Shown piece after piece: positions 42,324 through 50,649 of a stretch of 64,000 nt of DNA. Location: positions 62,001 to 126,000 of the forward strand of contig QBML01000006.1 in NCBI GenBank assembly GCA_003242085.1, written 5' to 3'. Source of the DNA: Pseudanabaena frigida. GTDB taxonomy: Bacteria > Cyanobacteriota > Cyanobacteriia > Pseudanabaenales > Pseudanabaenaceae. The notes under the pieces are model-generated. The model was not told the origin of the DNA, ran no database searches, and saw only the letters and a list, made by a program, of their open reading frames with translations. The position numbers and the translations under genes were made by a program. Every line of letters starts with the position of its first letter. The first letter of the stretch is position 1.

Positions 42324-43217
42324 CTAATAAGCCCCATTTCCTACAGGCATATATTCTTGGATGAGGTTGCGCTGACTGACCCGATCGCCTTCGGCTAATA
42401 GGCGATCGCCTGCCTCTTTAAGAGTTCTCAAATCAAAGCTAGGCGGACGAAATTCTGGCAAAGCCTCAGTGCTATTAACTAACCGTAAAGACAAACGCTC
42501 TAGACCGATCTCATAGACAAACTTCCTTACCTGCTCGTCATACAAACTCGATCGCAATGAGCCAAAGAAATCAATCGAGCGATCGGGATACATATCCACA
42601 AGCCGCTCAATTTCCCATTGCGGAATATTATCGGGTGCAAAAATGCCACTGACAATACCAATGCGATCGCTGCGATCGGGCATCCAGAAAAATTTCTCCA
42701 TGCGTCCATCACGTACCAACGGAGCATACAAAGTTGAAAAATCATTCCCCGTCACAATAATCGGTACGCGCCTGATCGGATTGCTGTCGTAGCTCCCTGG
42801 AAGCTGCACATTCGTTGGATTATCGGCAATATTCATCAGAGTGGCATTCACCAACTGTGTATTCACCGTATATTGCGTTGTCGTGTCAACCCGTCCCGCC
42901 CCTGCATCGAGATCGTTAATTAAGAGAGCGCACATCTTGCCCCGCACCTTCACCAATTCCGCCGCCTCACGATAGCGCATTCTAATCAATCGTGCAGGAT
43001 CTCCCGCATCGGGACTTTCCAACTCTCCACCCGACATTCTAATCGGTTCAATACCAAGTTTCTCAAAAGCTAATTCACATTGAAATGACTTACCTTCACC
43101 TTTGCCTCCATGAATACCCAAAATCAGCGGCACAGTCACATTGGGCAACTTCATGAAATTCTTAGCTAGATGTACAGCCAATTTATCCAAAAAGCGTGGT
43201 GAAATGTAATAAGACAT
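42324..43217 (-). CDS. rca: Rubisco activase (AAA+), short form
   Basis: A 297-aa AAA+ protein. Walker A is GIHGGKGEGKS (34-44), Walker B-like CALLINDLDAGAGR, sensor-1 VPIIVTGNDFSTLY and arginine residues in RDGRMEKFFWMP. These match Rubisco activase, which removes inhibitory sugar phosphates from Rubisco. Many cyanobacterial forms carry a C-terminal Rubisco-small-subunit-like domain for carboxysome docking; this one ends after the AAA+ core at YMPVGNGAY. No Rubisco gene is adjacent. Confidence 0.9.
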   Translation of the reverse strand: MSYYISPRFLDKLAVHLAKNFMKLPNVTVPLILGIHGGKGEGKSFQCELAFEKLGIEPIRMSGGELESPDAGDPARLIRMRYREAAELVKVRGKMCALLINDLDAGAGRVDTTTQYTVNTQLVNATLMNIADNPTNVQLPGSYDSNPIRRVPIIVTGNDFSTLYAPLVRDGRMEKFFWMPDRSDRIGIVSGIFAPDNIPQWEIERLVDMYPDRSIDFFGSLRSSLYDEQVRKFVYEIGLERLSLRLVNSTEALPEFRPPSFDLRTLKEAGDRLLAEGDRVSQRNLIQEYMPVGNGAY

Positions 43218-43311
43218 ACAGATTAATTTTGAGAACTATAAGCAATTTACCTTATTCCAAGTCTCTCTTTAGATCTCATTTTTGGGCAATGCGTTTACAC
43301 GGTTCTAAAGT

Positions 43312-43983
43312 TCATAGTTGCAATGGGTTTCTAGGCTTTGCCCAAAATCCTTGAATTTCCTGAACCACTCTAGGATGAGTTCGTAGGGCAGAGTGATTCA
43401 CTCCATTCAAACAAACAAAATGAGCGTGTTCGATCTTAGTGGACTCAACAGTGACCATTAAGTCCCATCCGCCGATAATATGCCCTGCTACAACTAATGT
43501 CGGAATTACAGCCGCAATCTTTTCTGCTAAATATCGTCTATCTTCGCTAAGATGCTTAGCCATGCCAATTCTAAATCCCCAAGAGCTAATGATTTTGGCA
43601 AGGTCTGCACCACCAATGGGAGAGCCTAAAAGGATTAAAGATTCAATACGATTCCACCATTCGGGATGGCGAGATAATACTTCTATCCAGATAACTCCAC
43701 CGAGTGATGTAGCAATGATCCGAGCAGGTATATCTGGATAATCCTGAAATGTTTGCTCGGCAGATTTAGCTACTTTTTGAATAAGCGGTGCGATCGCAAA
43801 ATGAGTTTCAATAGAAAATCTAAATCTATCTGGTATGAAGGATGGTAAAGAGCCTAGATAAGGGGCAATGATTTTAGATTGTTGGGGAGCAACTTTTTTG
43901 GCTAGAACCTCCATAGCATAATTGCCGTCACTCATACCATGCTGGGAAAATACTATAAGTTTGAATTTATTACTATTTGTCAT
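43312..43983 (-). CDS. Alpha/beta hydrolase
   Basis: A 223-aa protein with an early KLIVFSQHGMSDGN strand/oxyanion region, a nucleophile-elbow-like stretch IIATSLGGVIW (A-T-S-L-G), VIPTLVVAGHIIGGWD, and a late His in VNHSALRTH. The nucleophile Ser, the Asp in GGWD and the final His fit a catalytic triad. No signal peptide. Substrate unknown. Located between the rca gene and the psbB-psbT operon with its own 94-bp gap. Confidence 0.75.
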   Translation of the reverse strand: MTNSNKFKLIVFSQHGMSDGNYAMEVLAKKVAPQQSKIIAPYLGSLPSFIPDRFRFSIETHFAIAPLIQKVAKSAEQTFQDYPDIPARIIATSLGGVIWIEVLSRHPEWWNRIESLILLGSPIGGADLAKIISSWGFRIGMAKHLSEDRRYLAEKIAAVIPTLVVAGHIIGGWDLMVTVESTKIEHAHFVCLNGVNHSALRTHPRVVQEIQGFWAKPRNPLQL

Positions 43984-44060
43984 AATATATAATTTTCAGT
44001 TTTACAGCACTTTATGGTTATAGACCATATTGATATCTATTGCCATTTTAGCTAAGACAT

Positions 44061-44113
44061 CAAACCCAAAAGAGAGGTGAGGTGCTCCGCACCTCACCTC
44101 TCTTTTGGGTTTG
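44061..44113. repeat. Palindromic repeat, perfect 25-bp arms, TCC triloop
   Basis: Arms at 44061-44085 and 44089-44113, frame CAAACCCAAAAGAGAG. Flanks GCTAAGACAT and GTTTGTCTAACA. One of the cleanest copies. Confidence 0.9.
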
Positions 44114-44151
44114 GGGTTTGTCTAACATAGATGTCATAGCTACACAAAATA

Positions 44152-44179
44152 AAAAAGCCCGCCTAAGCGGGCTTTTTTA
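44152..44179 (-). terminator. psbB-psbT terminator
   Basis: AAAAAAGCCCGC and GCGGGCTTTTTT around CTAA; it starts one base after the psbT stop on the minus strand. GC stem with U-run on both strands, so bidirectional. Confidence 0.9.
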
Positions 44180-44180
44180 T

Positions 44181-44294
44181 TTACTTCTTATCTTTAGAGT
44201 TAGAGATAACCTTAGGAGGTTCGCGGAAGAAGATTGCAAAGAAGAACAAACCAATCAAACAAGCGAAAATAAAGGTATAAGTGAGAGCTTCCAT
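44181..44294 (-). CDS. psbT: Photosystem II reaction centre protein T
   Basis: A 37-aa single-helix protein: [20 protein letters not shown], then a basic, charged tail ending SNSKDKK. PsbT sits at the PSII dimer interface near the D1/D2 quinone region. It directly follows psbB with 6 bp between, the usual cyanobacterial order, and is followed by a strong terminator, so psbB-psbT is a two-gene operon. Identified by reading the gap between psbB and the terminator. Confidence 0.95.
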   Translation of the reverse strand: MEALTYTFIFACLIGLFFFAIFFREPPKVISNSKDKK

Positions 44295-44300
44295 TAGATA

Positions 44301-45830
44301 CTATGCCTCAACAGCGCGAGTAGTTTTGTCGCCAACTTTTTGGAATGCGCCCCATTCAACTTGCTCTTCGCTGAGTTCTGGATCAACGCCAGCAAATACA
44401 TCGCGGAACAAGGTGCGAGCACCATGCCAAATGTGACCAAAGAAGAAGAACAGTGCAAATACAGCATGTCCAAAGGTAAACCAACCACGAGGGCTAGTAC
44501 GGAATACACCGTCAGAGTTATTCTTTTCTTGATCGAATTCAAAGATTTCGCCTAGCTGAGCTTGACGAGCATACTTCTTGACAGAAGGCGCATCGGTGAA
44601 GGTTTTACCACTTAACTGACCACCAACGAAGGAGACAGTTACACCAGTTTGCTCAACACTGTACTTGGATTCAGCACGACGGAAAGGAATGTCAGCACGA
44701 ACAACGCCATCTTCGTCTTGGAGAACTACAGGGAAAGTTTCAAAGAAGTTGGGCAGACGACGAACGCTAAGTTCACGACCTTCACCATCTTTGAAAATTG
44801 GATGTCCTTGCCAACCTTGAGCAATACCATCGCCATTGTTCATCGGACCAACGCGGAACAAGCCACCTTTTGCGGGGCTATTACCAACGTAGTCATAGAA
44901 AGCGAGTTTATCGGGAATTGTCGACCAAGCTTCATCAGCGCTCAAACCAGCATTCAAGCCAGTTTGCACGCGGCGAGAAATTTCTTGTTGGAATGCGTTG
45001 CTATCCCACTGATAGCGGGTAGGTCCAAATAATTCGATGGGGGTTGCAGCCGAGCCGTACCACATGGTTCCAGCAACAACGAAAGCTGCAAAGAATACCG
45101 CAGCAATACTGCTAGAGAGTACGGTTTCGATGTTACCCATCCGCAACGCTTTGTACAAACGCTCTGGTGGACGCACAGTCAGGTGAAATAGACCTGCCAC
45201 GATGCCAACGATACCCGCAGCAATGTGGTGAGCGGCAATACCGCCTGCATTGAATGGGTTAAATCCGTTAGGTCCCCATTCAGGAGCAACTGGCCCAACG
45301 TGACCAGACAAGCCATAGGCATCAGAGATCCACATACCAGGACCAAAAAGACCTGTTTGGTGGAATGCACCGAAACCAAAGCAGAGTAAACCAGATAAGA
45401 AAAGGTGAATGCCGAACATCTTAGGTAAGTCTAGAGCAGGCTCACCAGTACGAGGATCTCTGAATAGTTCTAGATCCCAGTTAACCCAATGCCAGATTGC
45501 AGCAAGAAAGAGTAACCCAGAAAGGACGATGTGTGCCAATGCAACACCTTCAAAAGACCAAAAACCTGGGTCAGCAACCTGCTCGCCAGTAATAGTCCAA
45601 CCACTCCAAGAGTTGGTAATACCAAGACGGGTCATAAAAGGCATTACGAACATGCCTTGCCGCCACATGGGGTTGAGGACGGGGTCACTGGGGTCAAAAA
45701 TTGCTAGCTCATAAAGTGCCATCGAGCCTGCCCACCCTGCTACGAGAGCAGTGTGCATCAGGTGCGTGGCAATCAGTCTTCCTGGATCGTTCAGGAGAAC
45801 TGTATGCACTCGATACCAGGGTAATCCCAT
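44301..45830 (-). CDS. psbB: Photosystem II chlorophyll-binding protein CP47
   Basis: A 509-aa inner antenna protein: [20 protein letters not shown] is the standard N-terminus, followed by six transmembrane helices with paired His ligands (e.g. [48 protein letters not shown]) and the large luminal loop between helices 5 and 6. Full length. Transfers excitation to the PSII core. Its upstream region has spaced direct repeats at 45907-45952. Confidence 0.97.
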   Translation of the reverse strand: MGLPWYRVHTVLLNDPGRLIATHLMHTALVAGWAGSMALYELAIFDPSDPVLNPMWRQGMFVMPFMTRLGITNSWSGWTITGEQVADPGFWSFEGVALAHIVLSGLLFLAAIWHWVNWDLELFRDPRTGEPALDLPKMFGIHLFLSGLLCFGFGAFHQTGLFGPGMWISDAYGLSGHVGPVAPEWGPNGFNPFNAGGIAAHHIAAGIVGIVAGLFHLTVRPPERLYKALRMGNIETVLSSSIAAVFFAAFVVAGTMWYGSAATPIELFGPTRYQWDSNAFQQEISRRVQTGLNAGLSADEAWSTIPDKLAFYDYVGNSPAKGGLFRVGPMNNGDGIAQGWQGHPIFKDGEGRELSVRRLPNFFETFPVVLQDEDGVVRADIPFRRAESKYSVEQTGVTVSFVGGQLSGKTFTDAPSVKKYARQAQLGEIFEFDQEKNNSDGVFRTSPRGWFTFGHAVFALFFFFGHIWHGARTLFRDVFAGVDPELSEEQVEWGAFQKVGDKTTRAVEA

Positions 45831-45906
45831 TGCAAATGTTCCTTAATCTATGTAGTGAGTAAGATCTTAACGATTCTTAATTTTAATTTATGATAATTGA
45901 TCCTGA

Positions 45907-45952
45907 CTTAGGTAACTACTCAAATACCTTAGGTAATGTAAGTAAATACCTT
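45907..45952. promoter_or_regulatory. Direct repeats upstream of psbB
   Basis: CTTAGGTAA occurs at 45907-45915 and 45928-45936 (21 bp apart), and AAATACCTT at 45922-45930 and 45944-45952 (22 bp apart). Two-turn spacing on one face of the helix, 77-122 bp upstream of psbB, suggests a binding array for a light or redox regulator. Confidence 0.45.
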
Positions 45953-46033
45953 CTTCAGAAGCGTAAAACCAATCTAGTTATTTTATTTGTAACATCATAA
46001 TAAACTATTCCTTCCGATTGATTGCGACAAAAC

Positions 46034-46076
46034 CCAAAAACTAAGAGCGGTGCTTTGCGGCGCTCTTAGTTTTTGG
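46034..46076. repeat. Palindromic repeat, 16-bp arms with GTGCTTTGCG core
   Basis: CCAAAAACTAAGAGCG at 46034-46049 pairs with 46061-46076. It supplies the TAA stop and the last two codons (YAKN end) of the glycerate kinase gene. Preceded by AAAAC. Confidence 0.85.
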
Positions 46077-47205
46077 CATAAATTCTTACTGGTAAGTGCG
46101 ATCGCGAAATTTCCACAATTAAATTTACTAGTGAGCGATCGCTACTTAAATTTTTACCGATCGGAGCGCCCAAAAGTCGATCCTCGCTGGCAATCATACG
46201 GGGGAAGAACAGTTCGGGGTGGAGTGCTTTCCAAAAATATTTGACAAATTGGGTAACTTCATCGTCGCTCATACCTGTTTTTCTAGAATTAAATAGCTTG
46301 CGTTCTGCTTCAATGCGCCATTGCAAACTGTAGTTGTAATCTTCAGGGACAAGGACAATTAAACTGTCAAGATAGTCCCACATTGGCAAATAGTCATAGA
46401 GATAGGCGTTACATTCGAGTGCAAATTCGCGATCTTCTTCTGACAAAATTGGCGGGATAAAATTGCGAAATGCCGAAATTGGTAAAGGATGCATTCCCAC
46501 AAACCAACCTTCAAATAAAACAATATCTGCACCATAGGAAATTTCGGGTTCAGTGCGATCGCCTGAGCCATTATGTAGAGATTTATCAAAGCGGGGAATG
46601 GCGATCGGTTGTGGACTATCTGGGCGATCGCGCAATTGTTGCAAAACCTGAATGCCCAAATTAATATCATGGGTGCTAGGGGGACCTCGCCAAATTAAGT
46701 ATGGACGACGCTCTCGTAGTTTTTGGCGATTGGCGTGAGTTTTATATAAATCGTCAAGGGAAATCCTTAAAAAAGTTTTGCCAAGATGCGGCAATAAAAC
46801 ACTTAAGACTATACCTAGAGTTGTTTTGCCTGTGCCTTGTCCACCCAATAAGCCTTGGATCAAAGAGCGCCCCATTTGCTGTTGCTGATTAGCGAGGCGT
46901 TGTGCTAGAGGGAGCCAATAGTACCAAAGAAGAGGAAATATTACATCGGATGGCTCGAGCTGAATATTGTGAACGCTCAGACTTTGTGAAATTTCTGGGT
47001 AAACTCGTCGTAATAATTGCGATCGCTGTTGAACAATTACGTCAATTTCATCGGCATCTAAATTACGGAGACATTTAAAACCTAAGACCTGAAAGCGATC
47101 GTAGCTATCTAATAAATCTCGTCTTAGGCAATCGCGATCGGATATGGATAGGATCTGACCCTGAGCAATTAGTTCAAAAATTCTTATAAGTACTTTTTCG
47201 ATCAT
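46066..47205 (-). CDS. D-glycerate 3-kinase (GLYK type)
   Basis: A 379-aa P-loop kinase. Walker A is GLLGGQGTGKTT, followed by SLDDLYKTHANRQKL, YLIWRGPPSTHDINLG, PRFDKSLHNGSGDR and VLFEGWFVGMHPL. These match the plant/cyanobacterial glycerate kinase that returns photorespiratory glycerate to the Calvin cycle as 3-phosphoglycerate. The C-terminal residues come from a palindromic repeat, so the natural end may have been trimmed or extended slightly. Confidence 0.85.
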   Translation of the reverse strand: MIEKVLIRIFELIAQGQILSISDRDCLRRDLLDSYDRFQVLGFKCLRNLDADEIDVIVQQRSQLLRRVYPEISQSLSVHNIQLEPSDVIFPLLWYYWLPLAQRLANQQQQMGRSLIQGLLGGQGTGKTTLGIVLSVLLPHLGKTFLRISLDDLYKTHANRQKLRERRPYLIWRGPPSTHDINLGIQVLQQLRDRPDSPQPIAIPRFDKSLHNGSGDRTEPEISYGADIVLFEGWFVGMHPLPISAFRNFIPPILSEEDREFALECNAYLYDYLPMWDYLDSLIVLVPEDYNYSLQWRIEAERKLFNSRKTGMSDDEVTQFVKYFWKALHPELFFPRMIASEDRLLGAPIGKNLSSDRSLVNLIVEISRSHLPVRIYAKN

Positions 47206-47414
47206 TTCCTTATCAAATCAAGCTTCTGCATGATTTAAGTCATTGGTCGGCTATACAGATTACAAATTTACAAAAATTAAGCTATTAATTAACAATTATT
47301 TAACATAGAATGATCCTGTAAGTAATTATACGCAAGCTCCTCCACAAAAATGGCATGTAGTTACTTACATTCAAAATTAGTTAGTCCATTACTAAACATC
47401 AAAAAATTACAACT

Positions 47415-47801
47415 ATGAACTTGAAAGCTCTCCTGATTGTTGCAAGCCTTGGTTTATCTGCTGGCCTAGCTTCTTGTGCTTCTGAAACCCCAACCCCACC
47501 TGCTGCAACGCCTGCTGCAACTTCTGCTCCTTCTGCTAAGCCTGATGCAATGGCTAAACCTGATGCTGCAAAAAAAGATAAGGCTGGTGATGCAATGAAG
47601 CCTGATGCAATGGCTAAGCCTGACGCTGCTAAGGATGCTAAACCAGATGCAATGGCTAAGCCCGATGCTGCTAAAGATAAGGCTGGGGATGCAATGAAGC
47701 CAGATGCAATGGCTAAGCCAGACGCAATGAAGCCTGATGCTGCTAAAGATGCTAAGCCTGCAGATGCAATGGCTAAGCCTGATGCTACCAAAAAGCCTTA
47801 G
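47415..47801 (+). CDS. Lipoprotein with KPDA-type repeats
   Basis: A 128-aa protein. A signal peptide ends in LASC (lipobox, Cys at about 21), followed by a Pro/Thr/Ala stretch and then ~85 residues of repeats built from KPDAMA, KPDAAKD and KAGDAM. The repeats are low complexity, with alternating Lys and Asp, no predicted fold, and likely extended in the periplasm. DNA repeats (e.g. GATGCAATGGCTAAGCC) allow expansion and contraction. Function unknown; a charged surface or cell-wall spacer is possible. The opposite strand is also open but as a by-product of codon use. Confidence 0.75.
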   Translation: MNLKALLIVASLGLSAGLASCASETPTPPAATPAATSAPSAKPDAMAKPDAAKKDKAGDAMKPDAMAKPDAAKDAKPDAMAKPDAAKDKAGDAMKPDAMAKPDAMKPDAAKDAKPADAMAKPDATKKP

Positions 47802-47862
47802 TAGTTTCTAAACTTCATAAAAAAGTGGATAGTGCTGGCTAAATGCCCCACCTTAATGCTTT

Positions 47863-47911
47863 AACCTAAAAAGGGGAGAGGGCGCTTTGCGCCCTCTCCC
47901 CTTTTTAGGTT
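47863..47911. repeat. Perfect 23-bp-arm palindrome, TTT triloop
   Basis: Arms at 47863-47885 and 47889-47911: AACCTAAAAAGGGGAGAGGG then CGC, followed by TTTTATATTGCTATA, the outer motif. Lies after the KPDA lipoprotein; probably a terminator. Confidence 0.9.
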
Positions 47912-47956
47912 TTTATATTGCTATAGAATTTATGTGGAAGTTTATTAAGAGTAGCC

Positions 47957-48550
47957 ATGAGATCGATAACTTCAAAGCCGATCCAAAATCTGGCAACTAA
48001 GGTTTTTCATTGGGTTAGCCTCATTAGTTTGTTTCTAATGATGACTAGTGGCTTACAAATTTATAATGCTAATCCTGTGTTTGGAGGTCGTGCAGGTATT
48101 CATATCCCACCAATTTTAGGATTAGGGGGCTGGTTAGCTGGTGGGAGGCATTGGCACTTTGCGATGATGTGGATATTTGCTCTGAATTTATTGTGGTTCG
48201 GTGTATACGTTTTGCTGACTCGGCGCTGGCGACATCGTTATGTAAGCAACAAAGATGTTAAGGCCTTACTAGTTAGTCAAAATACCAAGCGCAAAAACTA
48301 TGCTTGGCATCGCTTGGTTTATACATTGCTGATTCCGATCTTGTTGTTATCTATATTTACGGGTGTCGGGATGTATAAGCCGGCTCAGTTTTATTGGATT
48401 GTCGATAGTTTTGGTGGCTGGGATGCTTTGAGAATCACTCACTTTATGGCAGTGCCGATTACACTGATCTTAGGTAGTATTCATTCACAATTGGGGCGCA
48501 AAGTGGGCGGCGATCGCTTGCTTGATTCAATGTTTTGGACGGATAACTAA
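47957..48550 (+). CDS. Cytochrome b561-type membrane subunit
   Basis: A 197-aa four-helix membrane protein: KVFHWVSLISLFLMMTSGLQI with an early haem-ligand His, HWHFAMMWIFALNLLWFGVYVL, WHRLVYTLLIPILLLSIFTG, and ITHFMAVPITLILGSIHS. It fits the Ni/Fe-hydrogenase/formate-dehydrogenase b-type cytochrome family. Two bases separate it from the molybdopterin oxidoreductase gene downstream, so it is the likely membrane electron partner for that enzyme. Confidence 0.82.
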   Translation: MRSITSKPIQNLATKVFHWVSLISLFLMMTSGLQIYNANPVFGGRAGIHIPPILGLGGWLAGGRHWHFAMMWIFALNLLWFGVYVLLTRRWRHRYVSNKDVKALLVSQNTKRKNYAWHRLVYTLLIPILLLSIFTGVGMYKPAQFYWIVDSFGGWDALRITHFMAVPITLILGSIHSQLGRKVGGDRLLDSMFWTDN

Positions 48551-48552
48551 AA

Positions 48553-49293
48553 ATGTCACAGGAACCAGAGCAAAAACAATCAAACCCTGAGATTAAGTTT
48601 GATGATGATATTGTCCCGCGCCGCCGCTTTTTGACTTTAGCTGGGGCTGGTTTACTGACGATTGGCTTCGGCAGCCTTGCAGAAGGTCTAGTTGGTGGGT
48701 TATCGGAACCATTTAATCAGCAAGTTGAGTCCCTGATATTTCAGCCACAGCAACCAGTACCAGAGTTTCCGATAAGTGCGATCGAGCCAGATAAGTTAAT
48801 TGTCAATAGTTTTAGAGGTACACCAGCAATTGAGCCTGCCTCTTACCGCCTCATTCTTGACGGTGAAGTAAGCAGACCATCAAGTCTCAGCATTAATGAT
48901 TTGCAAAATCTACCTTTTGCGTCAATGGTTGTTCGCCACGTGTGTGTTGAGGGTTGGGCGGCAATCGTTCAGTGGGGCGGTGTGCGGTTGCGAGATTTAA
49001 TCGCGATCGCTCAGCCATCTTCTCAGGTCAAATACGTATATTTCTATTCGGCTGATGGTTACTACGAAAGTTGGGATATTGACTCAGTCATGCACCCACA
49101 GACTTTGATGGCATATCAAAAAAATGGACTACCTTTAACGCCAGATTATGGCGCTCCTTTACGTCTTGCGTCACCGATCAAGCTTGGCTATAAGCTCAGC
49201 AAATGGGTCACAAGAATCGAGTTTAAAAGTGAGTTAAGTGAAAAGCGCGGCTATTGGGAGGATCTTGGTTATGAATGGTATGCGGGGCTGTAG
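48553..49293 (+). CDS. Sulfite-oxidase-fold molybdopterin oxidoreductase (MsrP-like)
   Basis: A 246-aa protein with a twin-arginine-type signal (RRRFLTLAGAGLLTIGFGSLA). The molybdopterin domain has YRLILDGEVSRPSSLSINDLQNLP, HVCVEGWAAIVQWGGVRLRDL with the Cys ligand of molybdenum, YESWDIDSVMHPQTLMAY, and GAPLRLASPIKLGYKLSKWV. Exported by Tat to the periplasm. With the cytochrome upstream it forms a two-gene system comparable in plan to MsrPQ, though the membrane partner is of a different family. Physiological substrate unknown. Confidence 0.85.
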   Translation: MSQEPEQKQSNPEIKFDDDIVPRRRFLTLAGAGLLTIGFGSLAEGLVGGLSEPFNQQVESLIFQPQQPVPEFPISAIEPDKLIVNSFRGTPAIEPASYRLILDGEVSRPSSLSINDLQNLPFASMVVRHVCVEGWAAIVQWGGVRLRDLIAIAQPSSQVKYVYFYSADGYYESWDIDSVMHPQTLMAYQKNGLPLTPDYGAPLRLASPIKLGYKLSKWVTRIEFKSELSEKRGYWEDLGYEWYAGL

Positions 49294-49369
49294 CAATCTG
49301 CAACTCAGAAAAATGTTAAGCGGTACCAAAAATTAACGGCTGCTTATTAAGGCTTTATGTAGAAAGTGA

Positions 49370-49410
49370 AATTATTTAAAAGTTTTGCAAAGTAAAGCTT
49401 TTAAATAATT
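49370..49410 (+). terminator. Terminator of the cytochrome/molybdoenzyme operon
   Basis: AATTATTTAAAAG(T/C)TTT arms with one wobble, followed by TTTT. 76 bp after the oxidoreductase stop codon; then GAGAAGGTGCAAAGCAC, which contains a family core. Confidence 0.7.
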
Positions 49411-49581
49411 TTTTCGGTTTTGAGAAGGTGCAAAGCACGGTGTCTACATTTTTTGCTGTGAAATTAGGTGTTTGTTAATTTTTATTAAAAAGCCTATGTT
49501 ATGTTCAACTTATAAAAGTCTCGTATAAGTAGCACATTGTGAATTGCATCTTTATCCAGCAAATCAAATTAGGTTAAATCT

Positions 49582-49776
49582 ATGCGTTTAATATTTACTT
49601 CTAGTTTTAATAAATTTCAACCTATAAATGCTACTCAGGCATGGTCTCTATTTTTGACAGGCTGTAAAAAAGATGACTCACTCGGCAAAAATCCCATGAT
49701 TGGTAAATATGTCACAGTCGCAATTCTAGGCGCTATCATTGCTCAAATGTTGGAAGCAATTTTGAGAGCCTCCTAA
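49582..49776 (+). CDS. Small hypothetical protein with one hydrophobic helix
   Basis: A 64-aa protein beginning MRLIFTSSFNKFQPINATQAW, with SLGKNPMIGKYVTVAILGAIIAQMLEAIL at the end, a single hydrophobic helix. The helix region is superficially like a high-light-inducible protein but lacks the conserved ExxNGRxAM chlorophyll-binding motif, so I do not assign it. An AGG ribosome-binding site lies 8 nt upstream. Followed by a run of palindromic repeats. Confidence 0.5.
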   Translation: MRLIFTSSFNKFQPINATQAWSLFLTGCKKDDSLGKNPMIGKYVTVAILGAIIAQMLEAILRAS

Positions 49777-49818
49777 AAAACTGAATTATAGCCATAGTCA
49801 TTTGTATTAGGACAAATC

Positions 49819-49873
49819 AAAACCTAAATATTGTGAGGCGGCGCGAAGCGCCGCCTCACAATATTTAGGTTTT
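49819..49873. repeat. Palindromic repeat, perfect 26-bp arms, GAA triloop
   Basis: AAAACCTAAATATTGTGAGG, then CGGCGC, pairs exactly across GAA. Preceded by TTAGGACAAATC and followed by TTTATATCCCGATATTGC. Confidence 0.92.
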
Positions 49874-49963
49874 ATATCCCGATATTGCTGCCTACAGCTT
49901 ATCTATATATGAAAGGAGCTTTGATGTATCGTGTTTTATCGCTCCAGTGCGGTAATCTTTCTC

Positions 49964-50018
49964 AAAACCCAAATAAATAGAGGCGGCGCTTCGCGCCGCC
50001 TCTATTTATTTGGGTTTT
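49964..50018. repeat. Palindromic repeat, perfect 26-bp arms, TTC triloop
   Basis: AAAACCCAAATAAATAGAGG, then CGGCGC, pairs exactly across TTC. Same frame and core as the copy at 49819 but a different arm sequence. Confidence 0.92.
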
Positions 50019-50069
50019 GCATTGCTAGACATAATGCCTAAACAGGCTCGATCGCCAATTTTAGATACT

Positions 50070-50108
50070 AAAAGAGTGAGGGGACATTAAACGTCCCCTC
50101 ACTCTTTT
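50070..50108. repeat. Palindrome, perfect 16-bp arms
   Basis: AAAAGAGTGAGGGGAC at 50070-50085 pairs with 50093-50108, loop ATTAAAC. Followed by GGGCTTTATT, so it resembles a degenerate end of the family frame. Third palindrome in 290 bp of otherwise gene-free sequence (49777-50213). Confidence 0.88.
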
Positions 50109-50213
50109 GGGCTTTATTTCCTAACCGACAAGATCGGGAAGTAGTAAAGATTAGATTTTAGGCTTAGAAAAATTAGCGTGATGTGCATCTTTTTCTAAAC
50201 TTTGTGATGAGAC

Positions 50214-50579
<366 letters not shown>

Positions 50580-50608
50580 TTAATACACTTGAATCGATAC
50601 CCAAATTT

Positions 50609-50622
50609 GTAGCCTAGCATAC
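50609..50622 (-). promoter_or_regulatory. NtcA-binding site upstream of glnB
   Basis: On the minus strand, GTA-TGCTAGGC-TAC, a perfect GTA-N8-TAC. A TATTAA box follows 23 bp downstream, close to the N20-24 spacing of NtcA-activated promoters. About 57-70 bp upstream of the PII start codon. Confidence 0.75.
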
Positions 50623-50649
50623 TTTTCTGGATTGTCATTCGGTTTGACG

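Noticed and set aside
47399-47791. Long open frame opposite the KPDA lipoprotein, encoding Ala/Ser/Gly-rich repeats
   Set aside because: It arises from the codon pattern of the KPDA repeats on the other strand; no ribosome-binding site and a pure low-complexity product. The plus-strand frame has a signal peptide and lipobox.
49582-49776. High-light-inducible protein
   Set aside because: Size and single helix fit loosely, but the chlorophyll-binding ExxNGRxAM motif is missing, so it is listed as hypothetical.
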